From Actinomadura litoris (GTDB lineage Bacteria > Actinomycetota > Actinomycetes > Streptosporangiales > Streptosporangiaceae), in assembly GCF_009733595.1 (NCBI RefSeq), contig NZ_WOFH01000006.1:186001-250000 (forward strand): a stretch of DNA of 64,000 nt. Direction: 5' to 3'. Below are positions 55,508 to 63,874 of the stretch, piece after piece. How positions within the stretch are numbered: position 1 is the stretch's first letter; each line of letters starts with the position of its first letter. The notes below the pieces were generated by a model, which was given only the letters and a program-made list of their open reading frames with translations, was not told where the DNA came from and did no database searches. Both the position numbers and the translations under genes were made by a program.

Positions 55508-56453
55508 GGGCGTGGTCCTCCTCACCGAGCCGGATCGCCATGGCGTCGTGGACCGCGTCCCACTGCGCGAACGTGCGCGGCGCGACGATCGGCGCCGTCA
55601 CCGCCGGGTGGTCGCGGAGCCAGGCCAGCGCGAGCCCCGAGACGCTGGTCGAGCGCTCCCACGCGATGTCGCGGAGCGCGGCGACCTTCGCCAGGTTCTC
55701 CGGGGAATGGAACCCCTTGTAGTAGAGGTCTCCGGCCACCGCGATCCGGCTTCCGGCCTCGGGGGCGTTGCCGTCCAGATAGCGCTCGGAGAGCACGCCG
55801 CCCGCCAGCGGGGAGAACGGCGTGTATCCGATTCCCTCCCTTCTCACCAGGGGGAGGAGTTCGGCCTCGTCCGCGCGGTCGAGGAGGTTCAGCCTGTTCT
55901 CGACCAGGGCGGGCCGGTGCAGTCCCCGCTCGTCCGCGATCCGCAGGACGGCCTCCAGCTTCGCGCGGTCCACGTTGCTGACCCCGTAGGCGCGGATCCG
56001 CCCTTCGTCCTGCGCCCGGCTGAACGCCTCGACGGTCTCCTCGACCGGCGTGACCGGGTCGGGGACGTGGGACAGGAACAGGTCCACGCGGCCGAGGCGC
56101 TCGATGCTGCGCGCCAGCCGCTTCTCGATGTGGCCCCGGGAGAGGTCGACGCCGCGCGACCCGTCCGGCCTGCTGATCAGGCCCACCTTCGTGGAGACGA
56201 CCACGCCCTCGGGGCGGCGGTCGTGCAGCCAGCGCCCGACGGTCTTCTCGCTCTCGCCGCCGCCGTAGGAGTCGGCGGTGTCGATCGTGTCGATGCCGAG
56301 GTCCCATGCCTCGTCGAGGCGCTGGAGGCCCTGCTCGGGGGTCAGCCCGTGCCCGCGGGTGCTCGCGGACGCGCCGACGCCCCCGATGGAGCCGGCGCCG
56401 AACACGAACTCGCTGATCCGGATCCCGGACGTGCCGAGGGGGAGCGTGCGCAT
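55485..56453 (-). CDS. Aldo/keto reductase
   Basis: 322 residues, an NADPH-dependent (beta/alpha)8 barrel. Catalytic tetrad: Asp and Tyr in IDTADSYGGG, Lys in VVSTKVG, His in LFLSHVPDP. It resembles the L-fucose/galactose-dehydrogenase-like or YdjG subgroup. It reduces an aldehyde or oxidises a sugar-like alcohol. ATG 56453, 29 bases after the phosphatase-fold gene, and overlapping the ABC ATPase gene. With the amidase and importer it suggests a catabolic route controlled by the divergent LysR regulator. Confidence 0.92.
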   Translation of the reverse strand: MRTLPLGTSGIRISEFVFGAGSIGGVGASASTRGHGLTPEQGLQRLDEAWDLGIDTIDTADSYGGGESEKTVGRWLHDRRPEGVVVSTKVGLISRPDGSRGVDLSRGHIEKRLARSIERLGRVDLFLSHVPDPVTPVEETVEAFSRAQDEGRIRAYGVSNVDRAKLEAVLRIADERGLHRPALVENRLNLLDRADEAELLPLVRREGIGYTPFSPLAGGVLSERYLDGNAPEAGSRIAVAGDLYYKGFHSPENLAKVAALRDIAWERSTSVSGLALAWLRDHPAVTAPIVAPRTFAQWDAVHDAMAIRLGEEDHARVSDIFG

Positions 56454-56482
56454 GATCCTTGTTCCTCTCTTCCGTGGCGTTC

Positions 56483-57316
56483 TCAGTCGATCGTCGAGAG
56501 CGTCTCGACGGCGGCGGCGTGCAGCGCGGGCGCGGCGGCGAGGAAGTCGGCGCTGCCCGGGGTCCACGGCCGGCCGCGGGTGTCGGTGACGACGCCGCCC
56601 GCCTCGGCGACCAGCAGCGCGCCCGCGAGCAGGCCGGAGCGCACCTGGCTGAACTGCCAGAACGCGTCCATCCGCCCGGCCGCGACGTGCAGGAGCTGGA
56701 GCGTCGCGGGCACCGAGACCCGGACCACCATCGCGGTGTCGAGCATCGCCGTGACCGACGCGCCGATGCGGGCGAAGGTCTCGGCGCTCTCGCCCGGCCT
56801 GGCCTGGCCGGTGCCGACGAGCGCGCCGTCCAGGCGCCGCTTGGGGGAGGGCCGCAGCGGCGCGCCGTCGCGGAACGCGCCGCCCGACCGGACGGCGGTG
56901 TAGGTCTCGCCGCTCGGCGGCAGGTGCACGGCGGTGAGGACGGGGACGTTGTCGCGCACCAGCGTCGCGGTGACGCCCCAGTCGGCGATCCCGTGGACGT
57001 GGTTGACGTTGCCCTCGACCGGGTCGGTCACCCACCACTCGCCGCCGGGCAGCGGGCCGCCCTCCAACTCGTCCTCGACCCATCCGGCGCCCGGTCGCAG
57101 CCGCGTCAGCTCCGGCCGCAGGATCGCCAGCGCCGCCTCGTCGTTGGCGTGGATCCCGGCCACCACCTCCTCGCGCCCCGCGAGGTGGGCGGTCGTGTCG
57201 AAGCGCCCGGCCAGGTGCGCCCCCGCCGCCTGGACGGCCGCCGCGACCTGCGCCACCAGCGCCCGGTCCTCCTCGTACGCGGCGGTCCCGCCTGCCGCCG
57301 GTTGTTCGATCCGCAT
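56483..57316 (-). CDS. Inositol-monophosphatase-family protein with altered metal motif
   Basis: 277 residues with the IMPase fold, but the signature DPxDGT reads DPVEGNVNH (Asp98, Glu101, Asn103), the upstream ExE region is GWVEDEL, and the C-terminal WDxxAG is SQVRSGLLAG. Two of the usual metal-ligand positions are therefore changed, so phosphatase activity is doubtful; binding or a different hydrolysis is possible. AAGGAG precedes ATG 57316. First gene of the AKR-ABC-amidase operon, divergent from the LysR regulator. Confidence 0.8.
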   Translation of the reverse strand: MRIEQPAAGGTAAYEEDRALVAQVAAAVQAAGAHLAGRFDTTAHLAGREEVVAGIHANDEAALAILRPELTRLRPGAGWVEDELEGGPLPGGEWWVTDPVEGNVNHVHGIADWGVTATLVRDNVPVLTAVHLPPSGETYTAVRSGGAFRDGAPLRPSPKRRLDGALVGTGQARPGESAETFARIGASVTAMLDTAMVVRVSVPATLQLLHVAAGRMDAFWQFSQVRSGLLAGALLVAEAGGVVTDTRGRPWTPGSADFLAAAPALHAAAVETLSTID

Positions 57317-57373
57317 GTCCCACTCCTTCGTTCGGGTCGGTGAGCCCGACAGTAGGAGCGGTTCGCGGCTGTG

Positions 57374-57401
57374 ACCAGTGCATGTTTGGTAGGGCTAGAT
57401 T
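57374..57401. promoter_or_regulatory. LysR-type operator and leaderless -10
   Basis: ACCA-N9-TGGT (57374-57390) lies in the 92-base divergent region between the LysR gene and the operon it probably controls. TAGATT (57396-57401) is seven bases before GTG 57409, so the regulator mRNA looks leaderless. Confidence 0.5.
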
Positions 57402-57408
57402 TACTCCG

Positions 57409-58317
57409 GTGCACTTGGATCTGAATCTGCTGACCGCGCTGGACGCCCTGCTGGAGGAGAACAGCGTCGCCGCCGCGGCCGAACGGCTGAACCTCTCCGC
57501 GCCCGCCATGAGCCGCACGCTCGGCCGGATCAGGCGCGTCACCGGCGACCAGATCCTCGTCCGCACCGGCCGGACGATGATCCCGACACCGCACGCGCTG
57601 GCGATCCGCGCCGAGGTCCACGACCTCGTCCAGCGGGCGCGCGGCGTCCTGGAACCCGAGCGCGAACTCGACCTCGCGAACCTCTCGCGGGTCTTCACCG
57701 TGCGGGGGCACGACGCGGTCATGACGGCGATCGCGCCCGACCTGCTCGGCACCGTCCGCGAGCGGGCCCCCGGCGTCGCGGTCCGGCTGCTCGGCGAGGC
57801 GGCCGGCGACACCAGCGACCTGCGGCACGGGCGGGTCGACCTGGAGATCGGCGCCGCCGAGCCCGACCCGCCCGAGATCACCCATGTGACCGTCGGGCAC
57901 GACCGGCTCGTCGCGGTGCTCGGCCCCGGCCACCCGGCCGGGGAGGGCGAGCTGACGCCCGCGCGGTTCGCGGGGGCCGACCACGTCCTCGTGTCGCGGC
58001 GGGGCAGGCTCCGCGACCCCGTCGACCGGGTCCTGGAGGAGCGGGGGCTGCGCCGCCGCGTCGTCGCGTCCGTGCCGACGAGCACGGCGGCGCTGTACCT
58101 GGTCGCGCGCAGCGAGCTGGTCGTCGCGGTGCCCGAGCGGATGTGCCGCCCGACGCTGCGCGTCCTCGGGCTCCGCACCCGGCCGCTGCCGTTCGACCTG
58201 CCGCCGGTGCCGATCGTCCTGGCCTGGCACCAGCGCTACGACAACGACCGGGCGCACGCGTGGCTGCGCGCCAGCATCCGCGAGGCGCTGGCCTTCTACG
58301 ACCGCGCTAGCGGGTGA
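57409..58317 (+). CDS. LysR-family transcriptional regulator
   Basis: 302 residues from GTG 57409. N-terminal winged helix: LNLLTALDALLEENSVAAAAERLNLSAPAMSRTLGRIR, then the LysR effector-binding domain (~90-300). It is divergent from the phosphatase-like/AKR/ABC/amidase operon and is the obvious candidate for its regulator, with the transported compound or a product as inducer. Its 3' end overlaps the convergent metE gene by 11 bases. Confidence 0.93.
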   Translation: MHLDLNLLTALDALLEENSVAAAAERLNLSAPAMSRTLGRIRRVTGDQILVRTGRTMIPTPHALAIRAEVHDLVQRARGVLEPERELDLANLSRVFTVRGHDAVMTAIAPDLLGTVRERAPGVAVRLLGEAAGDTSDLRHGRVDLEIGAAEPDPPEITHVTVGHDRLVAVLGPGHPAGEGELTPARFAGADHVLVSRRGRLRDPVDRVLEERGLRRRVVASVPTSTAALYLVARSELVVAVPERMCRPTLRVLGLRTRPLPFDLPPVPIVLAWHQRYDNDRAHAWLRASIREALAFYDRASG

Positions 58318-60562
58318 TGCTCTCCCGGACGCGGCGCGCCGCCGCCACCAGGTTCCGCAGCGACGCCTCCGCCTCCGGGTAGGCGCGGGTCTTCAGCCCG
58401 CAGTCGGGGTTCACCCACAAGCGGCCGGGCTCCACGACTCGCAGCGCGCGCCGCAGGTTCTCCTCCATCTCCTCGGCCGACGGGACGCGCGGCGAGTGGA
58501 TGTCGTAGACGCCCGGCCCGATGCCGTTCGCGTATCCGGCGGCGCGCAGGTCGGCGACCAGCTCCATGTGGGAGCGGGCCGCCTCGACGCTGGTCACGTC
58601 CGCGTCCAGCGCGCCGATCGCCTCGATGATCTCGCCGAACTCCGCGTAGCACATGTGCGTGTGGATCTGGGTGGCGTCCGCGACGCCCGAGGTCGCGAGC
58701 CGGAACGCGCCGACCGCCCAGTCCAGGTAGGCGTCGTGGTCGGCGCGGCGCGGCGGCAGCAGCTCGCGCAGCGCGGGCTCGTCGACCTGGATGATCCCGA
58801 TCCCGGCGGCCTCCAGGTCGGCGACCTCGTCGCGCAGCGCCAGCGCGACCTGCCGGGCGGTATCGGCGAGCGGCTGGTCGTCGCGGACGAACGACCAGGC
58901 CAGCATCGTGACCGGGCCCGTCAGCATGCCCTTCACCGGCCGGTCCGTCAGCGACTGCGCGTAGGCGGCCCACTCCACCGTCATCGGACGCGGCCGGGCG
59001 ACGTCGCCGTGCAGGATCGGCGGCCGGACGCAGCGCGTCCCGTAGGACTGCACCCAGCCGTGCTCGGTCGCGGCGTACCCGTCGAGCTGCTCGGCGAAGT
59101 ACTGCACCATGTCGTTGCGCTCGGGCTCGCCGTGCACGAGCACGTCCAGGCCCAGCTCCTCCTGCAACGCGATGACGTGCGCGATCTCCTCGCGCATCGC
59201 CGCGGTGTAGGCGGCCGCGGACAGCCGCCCGGCGCGGCGGTCGGCGCGGGCCCGGCGGATGCTCGCGGTCTGCGGGAACGACCCGATCGTGGTCGTCGCC
59301 AGCTCGGGCAGGCCGAGCGCGTCCCGCTGGGCGGCGAAGCGCGCGGCGCGGTCGCCCCGGCGCGCCTCCGCGAGACCGCTCGCGAGCCCGTCCAGGCGCT
59401 CGCGGACGCGGGGGTCGGCCGCCGCCGGGGCCCGCCCGCCGCTCTCGTCCGGGACGTGCTCGCGCAGCGCCCGGCCGAGCGCGACGACCTCGCCGACCTT
59501 CTGCCGGGCGAACGCGAGCCGCTCCCGGACGTCCGGCGCGAGCGCCTCCTCAGCGTCCAGGTCGAGCGGGACGTGCAGCAGCGAGCACGACGTGCCCACC
59601 ACGACCCGGTCGCACAGCCCGAGCAGCGCCGCGCAGACGGCCTTGGCCCGGCGCCGGTCGGCGCGCCACACGTTGCGGCCGTCCACGACGCCCGCGACGA
59701 CGGTCTTGCGCGGCAGCCCGGCGACCGAGGCGAGCACGTCCAGGTTCTCCGGGCCCGCGACGAAGTCCAGGCCGACGGCCTCGACGCGGGACCCGGCCAG
59801 GGCGCGCAGCGACGCGGCGCCGACCGTCCCGAAGTAGGTCGCCACCAGCAGGCGCGGCCGGCTGGGCAGCGCGCCGAGCCGCTCGTAGACGCGGGCCAGC
59901 GCGGCGACCTCCTCCTCGCTCCGGTCGGCGACCAGGGCGGGCTCGTCGAGCTGCACCCACGCCGCCCCCGCACCCGACAGCCGCTCCAGCAGCTCCGCGT
60001 AGACCTCGACCAGGTCGTCCAGCAGGTCGAGCGGGCGGAACCCCTCCGGCGCGTCCGGCGCGGCCTTGGCCAGCAGCAGGTAGGTCAGCGGCCCGACCAG
60101 CACCGGCCGCGTCTCGATGCCGAGTTCCCTGGCCTCCCGGTACTCCGCGACCGGCTTGGCGGCGGGCCCGTTGGCCAGCCGGAACCGGGTGCCGAGCCCC
60201 ACCTCGGGGACGATGAAGTGGTAGTTGGTGTCGAACCACTTGGTCATCTCCAGCGCCGGGAGGTCCCGCGCGCCGCGCGCCATCGCGAAGTACCGGTCGA
60301 GGCCGGACAGGTGCCGGTAGCGGTCCGGGACGGCGTCGACCAGCACGCTCGTGTCGAGCACCTGGTCGTAGAAGGAGAACGTGTTGGAGGGGACCGCGTC
60401 GAGCCCGGCGTCGCGCAGCGTCCGCCACGTCCGGGCGCGCAGGTCGGCGCCGGCGCGCTCCAGGGCGGCGGCGTCGAGGCGCCCGGCCCAGTGCTCCTCG
60501 GTGGCGAACTTCAGCTCGCGCCGCTCACCGATGCGCGGGTATCCGAGGATCGTCGTGTTCAT
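58307..60562 (-). CDS. metE: Cobalamin-independent methionine synthase
   Basis: 751 residues, standard length. It methylates homocysteine from methyltetrahydropteroyl-triglutamate without B12. Zinc ligands are His and Cys in HTHMCYAEF, a Glu in between, and Cys in NPDCGLKTR. N-terminal half is the degenerate barrel with RELKFATEEHW. ATG 60562 follows GAGGGA. A cobalamin riboswitch lies upstream, so the enzyme is made only when B12 is scarce; metH at 8107 works when B12 is available. Confidence 0.97.
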   Translation of the reverse strand: MNTTILGYPRIGERRELKFATEEHWAGRLDAAALERAGADLRARTWRTLRDAGLDAVPSNTFSFYDQVLDTSVLVDAVPDRYRHLSGLDRYFAMARGARDLPALEMTKWFDTNYHFIVPEVGLGTRFRLANGPAAKPVAEYREARELGIETRPVLVGPLTYLLLAKAAPDAPEGFRPLDLLDDLVEVYAELLERLSGAGAAWVQLDEPALVADRSEEEVAALARVYERLGALPSRPRLLVATYFGTVGAASLRALAGSRVEAVGLDFVAGPENLDVLASVAGLPRKTVVAGVVDGRNVWRADRRRAKAVCAALLGLCDRVVVGTSCSLLHVPLDLDAEEALAPDVRERLAFARQKVGEVVALGRALREHVPDESGGRAPAAADPRVRERLDGLASGLAEARRGDRAARFAAQRDALGLPELATTTIGSFPQTASIRRARADRRAGRLSAAAYTAAMREEIAHVIALQEELGLDVLVHGEPERNDMVQYFAEQLDGYAATEHGWVQSYGTRCVRPPILHGDVARPRPMTVEWAAYAQSLTDRPVKGMLTGPVTMLAWSFVRDDQPLADTARQVALALRDEVADLEAAGIGIIQVDEPALRELLPPRRADHDAYLDWAVGAFRLATSGVADATQIHTHMCYAEFGEIIEAIGALDADVTSVEAARSHMELVADLRAAGYANGIGPGVYDIHSPRVPSAEEMEENLRRALRVVEPGRLWVNPDCGLKTRAYPEAEASLRNLVAAARRVRESITR

Positions 60563-60654
60563 GGCAGCTTCCCTCGCTGAGCCACAGTGCGGAGACGCGA
60601 AGGGGGGACGGCCAGGTGCGCGCGCCGCCGGCCCTCCCGCGAGGCCGCAGACCA

Positions 60655-60676
60655 CCGCGCGCCGGGCGGCGCGCGG
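60655..60676 (-). terminator. Hairpin in the metE leader, likely expression platform
   Basis: CCGCGCGCCG and CGGCGCGCGG (60655-60664, 60667-60676) form a 10-bp perfect stem with a two-base loop immediately after the riboswitch aptamer on the minus strand. It may act as terminator or as anti-antiterminator. Confidence 0.5.
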
Positions 60677-60677
60677 G

Positions 60678-60870
60678 TGGAGGCAGGTCTTCGGACTCGC
60701 GGGCGCCGCTTCCCTGAGGAAGCGCCCTACTGGCCGTCGCTTCCCAGGCCCGGAGGCCCAGTGCGTGTTGACGGCGGTCGTTCCCGCTCACCGCTGCGGG
60801 GCAGTCCCGGATTCGCACCGGGTTCCCTCTTGCGACGCTCGCACCCGTGCGGGGACGAGCGAACCATCCA
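60678..60870 (-). ncRNA. Cobalamin (B12) riboswitch upstream of metE
   Basis: On the minus strand the family consensus is evident in order: GGGAACCCGGTGCGAATCC, then CTGCCCCGCAGCGGT, GGGAACGA, GCACTGG with CCAGTAG pairing, GGAAGCGACGGCCAG, and the B12-box end GAGTCCGAAGACCTGCC. It senses adenosyl- or methylcobalamin and turns metE off when B12 is present. The 5' boundary is approximate. Confidence 0.93.
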
Positions 60871-60892
60871 CGTTCCCGAGTGTAGCCAGAAG

Positions 60893-60924
60893 AGGGGCGG
60901 CCCTCATGCTCGTGGGCCGCCCCT
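60893..60924 (-). terminator. Terminator after the 32-residue peptide gene
   Basis: AGGGGCGGCCC (60893-60903) and GGGCCGCCCCT (60914-60924), 11-bp perfect arms, just past the peptide stop on the minus strand. Confidence 0.8.
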
Positions 60925-60942
60925 CCTGCGCCGCGCCGCGGC

Positions 60943-61041
60943 TCAGTAGGCGATGCAGGTGGCCATCGCGTTGGTCGCGGTTCCGGCGATGATCAGCGCC
61001 GTGGTGATCCCGGTCATGACGGCGAGACGCGTCTTGCGCAT
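60943..61041 (-). CDS. Small exported-type peptide, 32 residues
   Basis: From ATG 61041 (GAAGGGG site) a 32-residue product: a basic start (MRKTR), a 20-residue hydrophobic core with two Thr pairs, and the tail NAMATCIAY. It looks like a signal peptide with only a few residues after a possible AMA cleavage site, or a one-helix membrane peptide. A strong terminator and an AT-rich upstream segment with a possible -35 TTGACG (61103-61098) support a real gene. It sits between the metE riboswitch and the divergent ribokinase gene. Function unknown. Confidence 0.6.
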   Translation of the reverse strand: MRKTRLAVMTGITTALIIAGTATNAMATCIAY

Positions 61042-61156
61042 GCGGTGCCCCTTCGTTGTTGATCTTGGTATTTCATGATCATTCTTGGCGGCGGCGCCCG
61101 TCAAGGGGTATCCGCGGGCGTTGACTTCGGGCGGGGGCGGGCACAGGATCGACGGG

Positions 61157-62059
61157 ATGGCTGAGCCGGTGCGGCTGCTGGTGGTGGGCAGCGTCAACAT
61201 GGACCTGACGGTCACCGTGCCGCGGCTGCCCGGGTGCGGCGAGACCGTGCTGGGCTTCGAGGCGACCCACGGGCCCGGCGGGAAGGGCGCGAACCAGGCG
61301 GTGGCCGCGCGGCGGCTCGGCGCCGCCGTCCGCATGGCCGGGCTGGTGGGCGACGACGCGCACGGCGCGGAGCTGCGCGCGGCCCTCGCCGCCGAGGGCG
61401 TCGACGCGTCCGGCGTCGGCGTCGCCCCCGGGGCGGCGACCGGCATCGCCATGATCATGGTCAGGCCGGACGGCGACAACGCGATCGCGGTCGCGCCCGG
61501 CGCCAACGCGGCGCTCGGCCCCGACGTGCGCCAGGCCGTGGCGGGCGGCGGGTCCGCGCTGCTCCTGCAACTGGAGATCCCGGTGGCGGCCTGCGAGGCC
61601 GCCGCCGAGGAGGCGCGGCGGCACGGCATGCTCGTGGCGCTGAACGCGGCGCCCGCCCCGGCGGTCGTGGACGCGCCGGTGGCGCGGCTGCTCCGGCTGG
61701 TGGACCTGCTGATCGTCAACGAGGGCGAGGCGGCCGCGCTGGGCGGGGACGGGACCGCCGCCGGGCTGCGGCGGCTCGGCCCTGACCGGGTGGTCGTGAC
61801 CCTCGGCGCGGACGGTGCCGCCGGGGCCGACGCCGAGGGCGCGTTCCAGGTCGCGGCGTTCCCGGTGCCGGCGGTCGACGCGGTCGGCGCCGGCGACGCC
61901 TTCTGCGCCGCGCTGACCGTGGGGGTCGCGGCGGGCCTGCCGCTGCGCGCGGCCGCGCGGCGGGCGTGCGCGGCGGGCGCCCTCGCCGTGACGCGGCGCG
62001 GCGCGCAGGGCTCGCTGCCGCGCGCCGCCGACGTCGACGCGCTGCTCGACCGAAGTTGA
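61157..62059 (+). CDS. rbsK: Ribokinase (PfkB family)
   Basis: 300 residues. VVGSVNMDLTV and GGKGANQAVAARRLG are the N-terminal ribokinase signature; the C-terminal DAVGAGDAF contains the catalytic Asp and anion hole. It phosphorylates ribose to ribose 5-phosphate, or a similar sugar. No ribose transporter or nucleosidase gene is visible beside it. ATG 61157 is used; the frame is open further upstream without coding character. Confidence 0.9.
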   Translation: MAEPVRLLVVGSVNMDLTVTVPRLPGCGETVLGFEATHGPGGKGANQAVAARRLGAAVRMAGLVGDDAHGAELRAALAAEGVDASGVGVAPGAATGIAMIMVRPDGDNAIAVAPGANAALGPDVRQAVAGGGSALLLQLEIPVAACEAAAEEARRHGMLVALNAAPAPAVVDAPVARLLRLVDLLIVNEGEAAALGGDGTAAGLRRLGPDRVVVTLGADGAAGADAEGAFQVAAFPVPAVDAVGAGDAFCAALTVGVAAGLPLRAAARRACAAGALAVTRRGAQGSLPRAADVDALLDRS

Positions 62060-62143
62060 TCTTGATATGCTCGAAGGAGCCGTTCGCGCACGTGGCGTGG
62101 GCGCCGCTCCCGGCCCCCGCCATCGCCCGCCGGAGGGGGACCG

Positions 62144-63160
62144 ATGAGAGCGCTGCCCTACGTCCCCTTCGGCCCCGGTCTCGACGACCGGCCGCACGTG
62201 TTCGTCGACGGGCTCCGCACCCCGCGCACCGTCCTGGAACTCAGCCACTGGCCGGGCAACCGGACCCCCGCCCACCTGAAGGACGACGTCAGCACCCAGT
62301 CCGTCCTGCGCCTGCTCGGGCTGCCGGAGGCCGAGCGGGCGGAACTGCTCGCGGACGCGAGCGCGGTCACCTGCGACCACTACGACGTGGACGGCCTCCT
62401 GAGCGTCCTGTGCCTGGTCAGCCCCGACTTCACGGCCCGGCACCGCGACCTGCTCGCGCGGACGGCACTGTGCGGCGACTTCGACGTCCACACCGGCGAG
62501 GAGCCCGTGCGCGCGTGCCTGGCGCTGCTGGCGGCCGAGCGCGAGATCAGCGCCGCGACGGAGTTCCGGTCGGTCGGGCAGGCCACGACGGCGCTGTTCG
62601 CCGGGATGCTGGAGGTCGCCGAGGAGTGCCTGCTCGACCCCGGTGCCTGGCGCGACGGCTGGGCCGCCGAGTGGGAGGACGTGGAACGTTCGATGCGCTC
62701 ACCGGTCGAGATCGAGGAACGGGGCGACCTGGCGGTCTTCGAGGACACCGCCGAGCCGCTGCACGAGTACGCCGTCCACGCGCGCACGGACGCGGGCCAC
62801 GTGCTGCGGCTCCGCGCCGACGGCCGGCACAGCCTCCGCTTCCGGTACGAGAACTTCGTCGATCTGCGGTCGCGGCGTCCCGGTCCGCGTGTCCGGGGTG
62901 ATCTCCTCGCGCGCGAACTCAACATGTTGGAACGTGACGGGACCTGGTTCTGCGAGTCACCGGCCACCGCGACGCCGCTGCTCCAGCTGTACTCGCCCGC
63001 CGAGGTCCCCGCGCCGAGCAGCCTCGGCATGGACGAGGTCCGCCGCGTGGTCCTCGCCTTCTTCGACGCCGCCCGCACGGACGGCTCGCTGCTGTGGCGC
63101 TCGCACGCGGGCTGGCTGGACGAGGCGCCCGGCACCCCGCCGTCCAAGGAGACCGCATGA
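62144..63160 (+). CDS. DUF6687-like protein
   Basis: 338 residues from ATG 62144 (GGAGG eight bases upstream). LPYVPFG, a VLELSHWPGNRTP block and CDHYDVDGLLSVLCL resemble the DUF6687 family as I remember it; the DHxDxDG block recalls DHH-type metal-binding motifs, which could make it a hydrolase. No signal peptide. The stop overlaps the start of the Rieske-type gene (ATGA), beginning a run of four overlapping genes to the window end. The biochemical role is unknown. Confidence 0.7.
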   Translation: MRALPYVPFGPGLDDRPHVFVDGLRTPRTVLELSHWPGNRTPAHLKDDVSTQSVLRLLGLPEAERAELLADASAVTCDHYDVDGLLSVLCLVSPDFTARHRDLLARTALCGDFDVHTGEEPVRACLALLAAEREISAATEFRSVGQATTALFAGMLEVAEECLLDPGAWRDGWAAEWEDVERSMRSPVEIEERGDLAVFEDTAEPLHEYAVHARTDAGHVLRLRADGRHSLRFRYENFVDLRSRRPGPRVRGDLLARELNMLERDGTWFCESPATATPLLQLYSPAEVPAPSSLGMDEVRRVVLAFFDAARTDGSLLWRSHAGWLDEAPGTPPSKETA

Positions 63161-63477
63161 GGGTGGAAGGGCTGCGCGGACGGCTGGCCGAGGAGGGCGT
63201 CGTGCGGTTGGACACCGCGCGCGGGCCCTACGTCGCCCGGCTGGCCGGGGGGCGGCCGGTGGTCCACGGCGCGCTGTGCCCGCACCGCGGCGGCCCCCTC
63301 GAAGACGCCTACCTGGTCGAGGGGATGCTGATCTGCTCCTGGCACCGCTCGACCTTCCGTGCCGGGGACGGCCGCGCGGTCTACGGGCCCGCCTGCGCGG
63401 ACCTCGACGTCGTCCCGGCGCGGTTCGACGGCGACGACCTGGTCGTCGAGTGGCCGGAGGGGCCGTCCGGTGCCTGA
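63157..63477 (+). CDS. Rieske [2Fe-2S] ferredoxin-like protein
   Basis: 106 residues. CPHRGG (Cys-x-His) and CSWHRSTF (Cys-x-x-His) supply the four ligands of a Rieske cluster 17 residues apart, within a small all-beta domain. It resembles Rieske ferredoxins such as NirD- or BphF-type electron carriers rather than large oxygenases. Overlaps both neighbours (ATGA upstream, 8 bases downstream), so it works with them; it may deliver electrons to the enzyme whose gene begins at 63871. Confidence 0.9.
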   Translation: MRVEGLRGRLAEEGVVRLDTARGPYVARLAGGRPVVHGALCPHRGGPLEDAYLVEGMLICSWHRSTFRAGDGRAVYGPACADLDVVPARFDGDDLVVEWPEGPSGA

Positions 63478-63874
63478 CCCGGCGGTGGCGCGGATGGCGG
63501 GGCTCGCCGACCGCGCGGCGGCGGAGCGCGCCCCGGCCTGGCTCGACCTCGTCCGCCGCTACGGCGAGTGGGAGCTGGCGGAGGCGGCGGAGGCCGCCGT
63601 CCGCGTCCTGCGGTCGGCTGACCCCGGGGCGGAGACACGGGTGCACCGCGCGCTGCTGACCCCGCCTCCGGCCAGGCCCGACGCGGGAGGCGTCGTCCGG
63701 CTGCTGCTGTGCTGCGCCGCCGCGTCCGACGTGCGCGACCTGAGCGGCCTGCCCGGCGAACCGGCGCTCGGCGACGTCGCCGTGATCGAGCCGCTCGTCC
63801 AGCTCCAGTGCTACGCCGGCGACCTCCTCGGCGGCCGCGATCCCGTCGCGGTGCTCGGCGGGGTGCCGGAGTGA
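63470..63874 (+). CDS. Unknown helical protein in Rieske operon
   Basis: 134 residues from GTG 63470, overlapping the Rieske stop by 8 bases. Almost entirely helical, with two Cys (LLLCCAAASD), no membrane segment and no recognised motif. Its stop overlaps the GTG of the next gene (GTGA). Possibly an assembly or partner protein; function unknown. Confidence 0.65.
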   Translation: MPDPAVARMAGLADRAAAERAPAWLDLVRRYGEWELAEAAEAAVRVLRSADPGAETRVHRALLTPPPARPDAGGVVRLLLCCAAASDVRDLSGLPGEPALGDVAVIEPLVQLQCYAGDLLGGRDPVAVLGGVPE

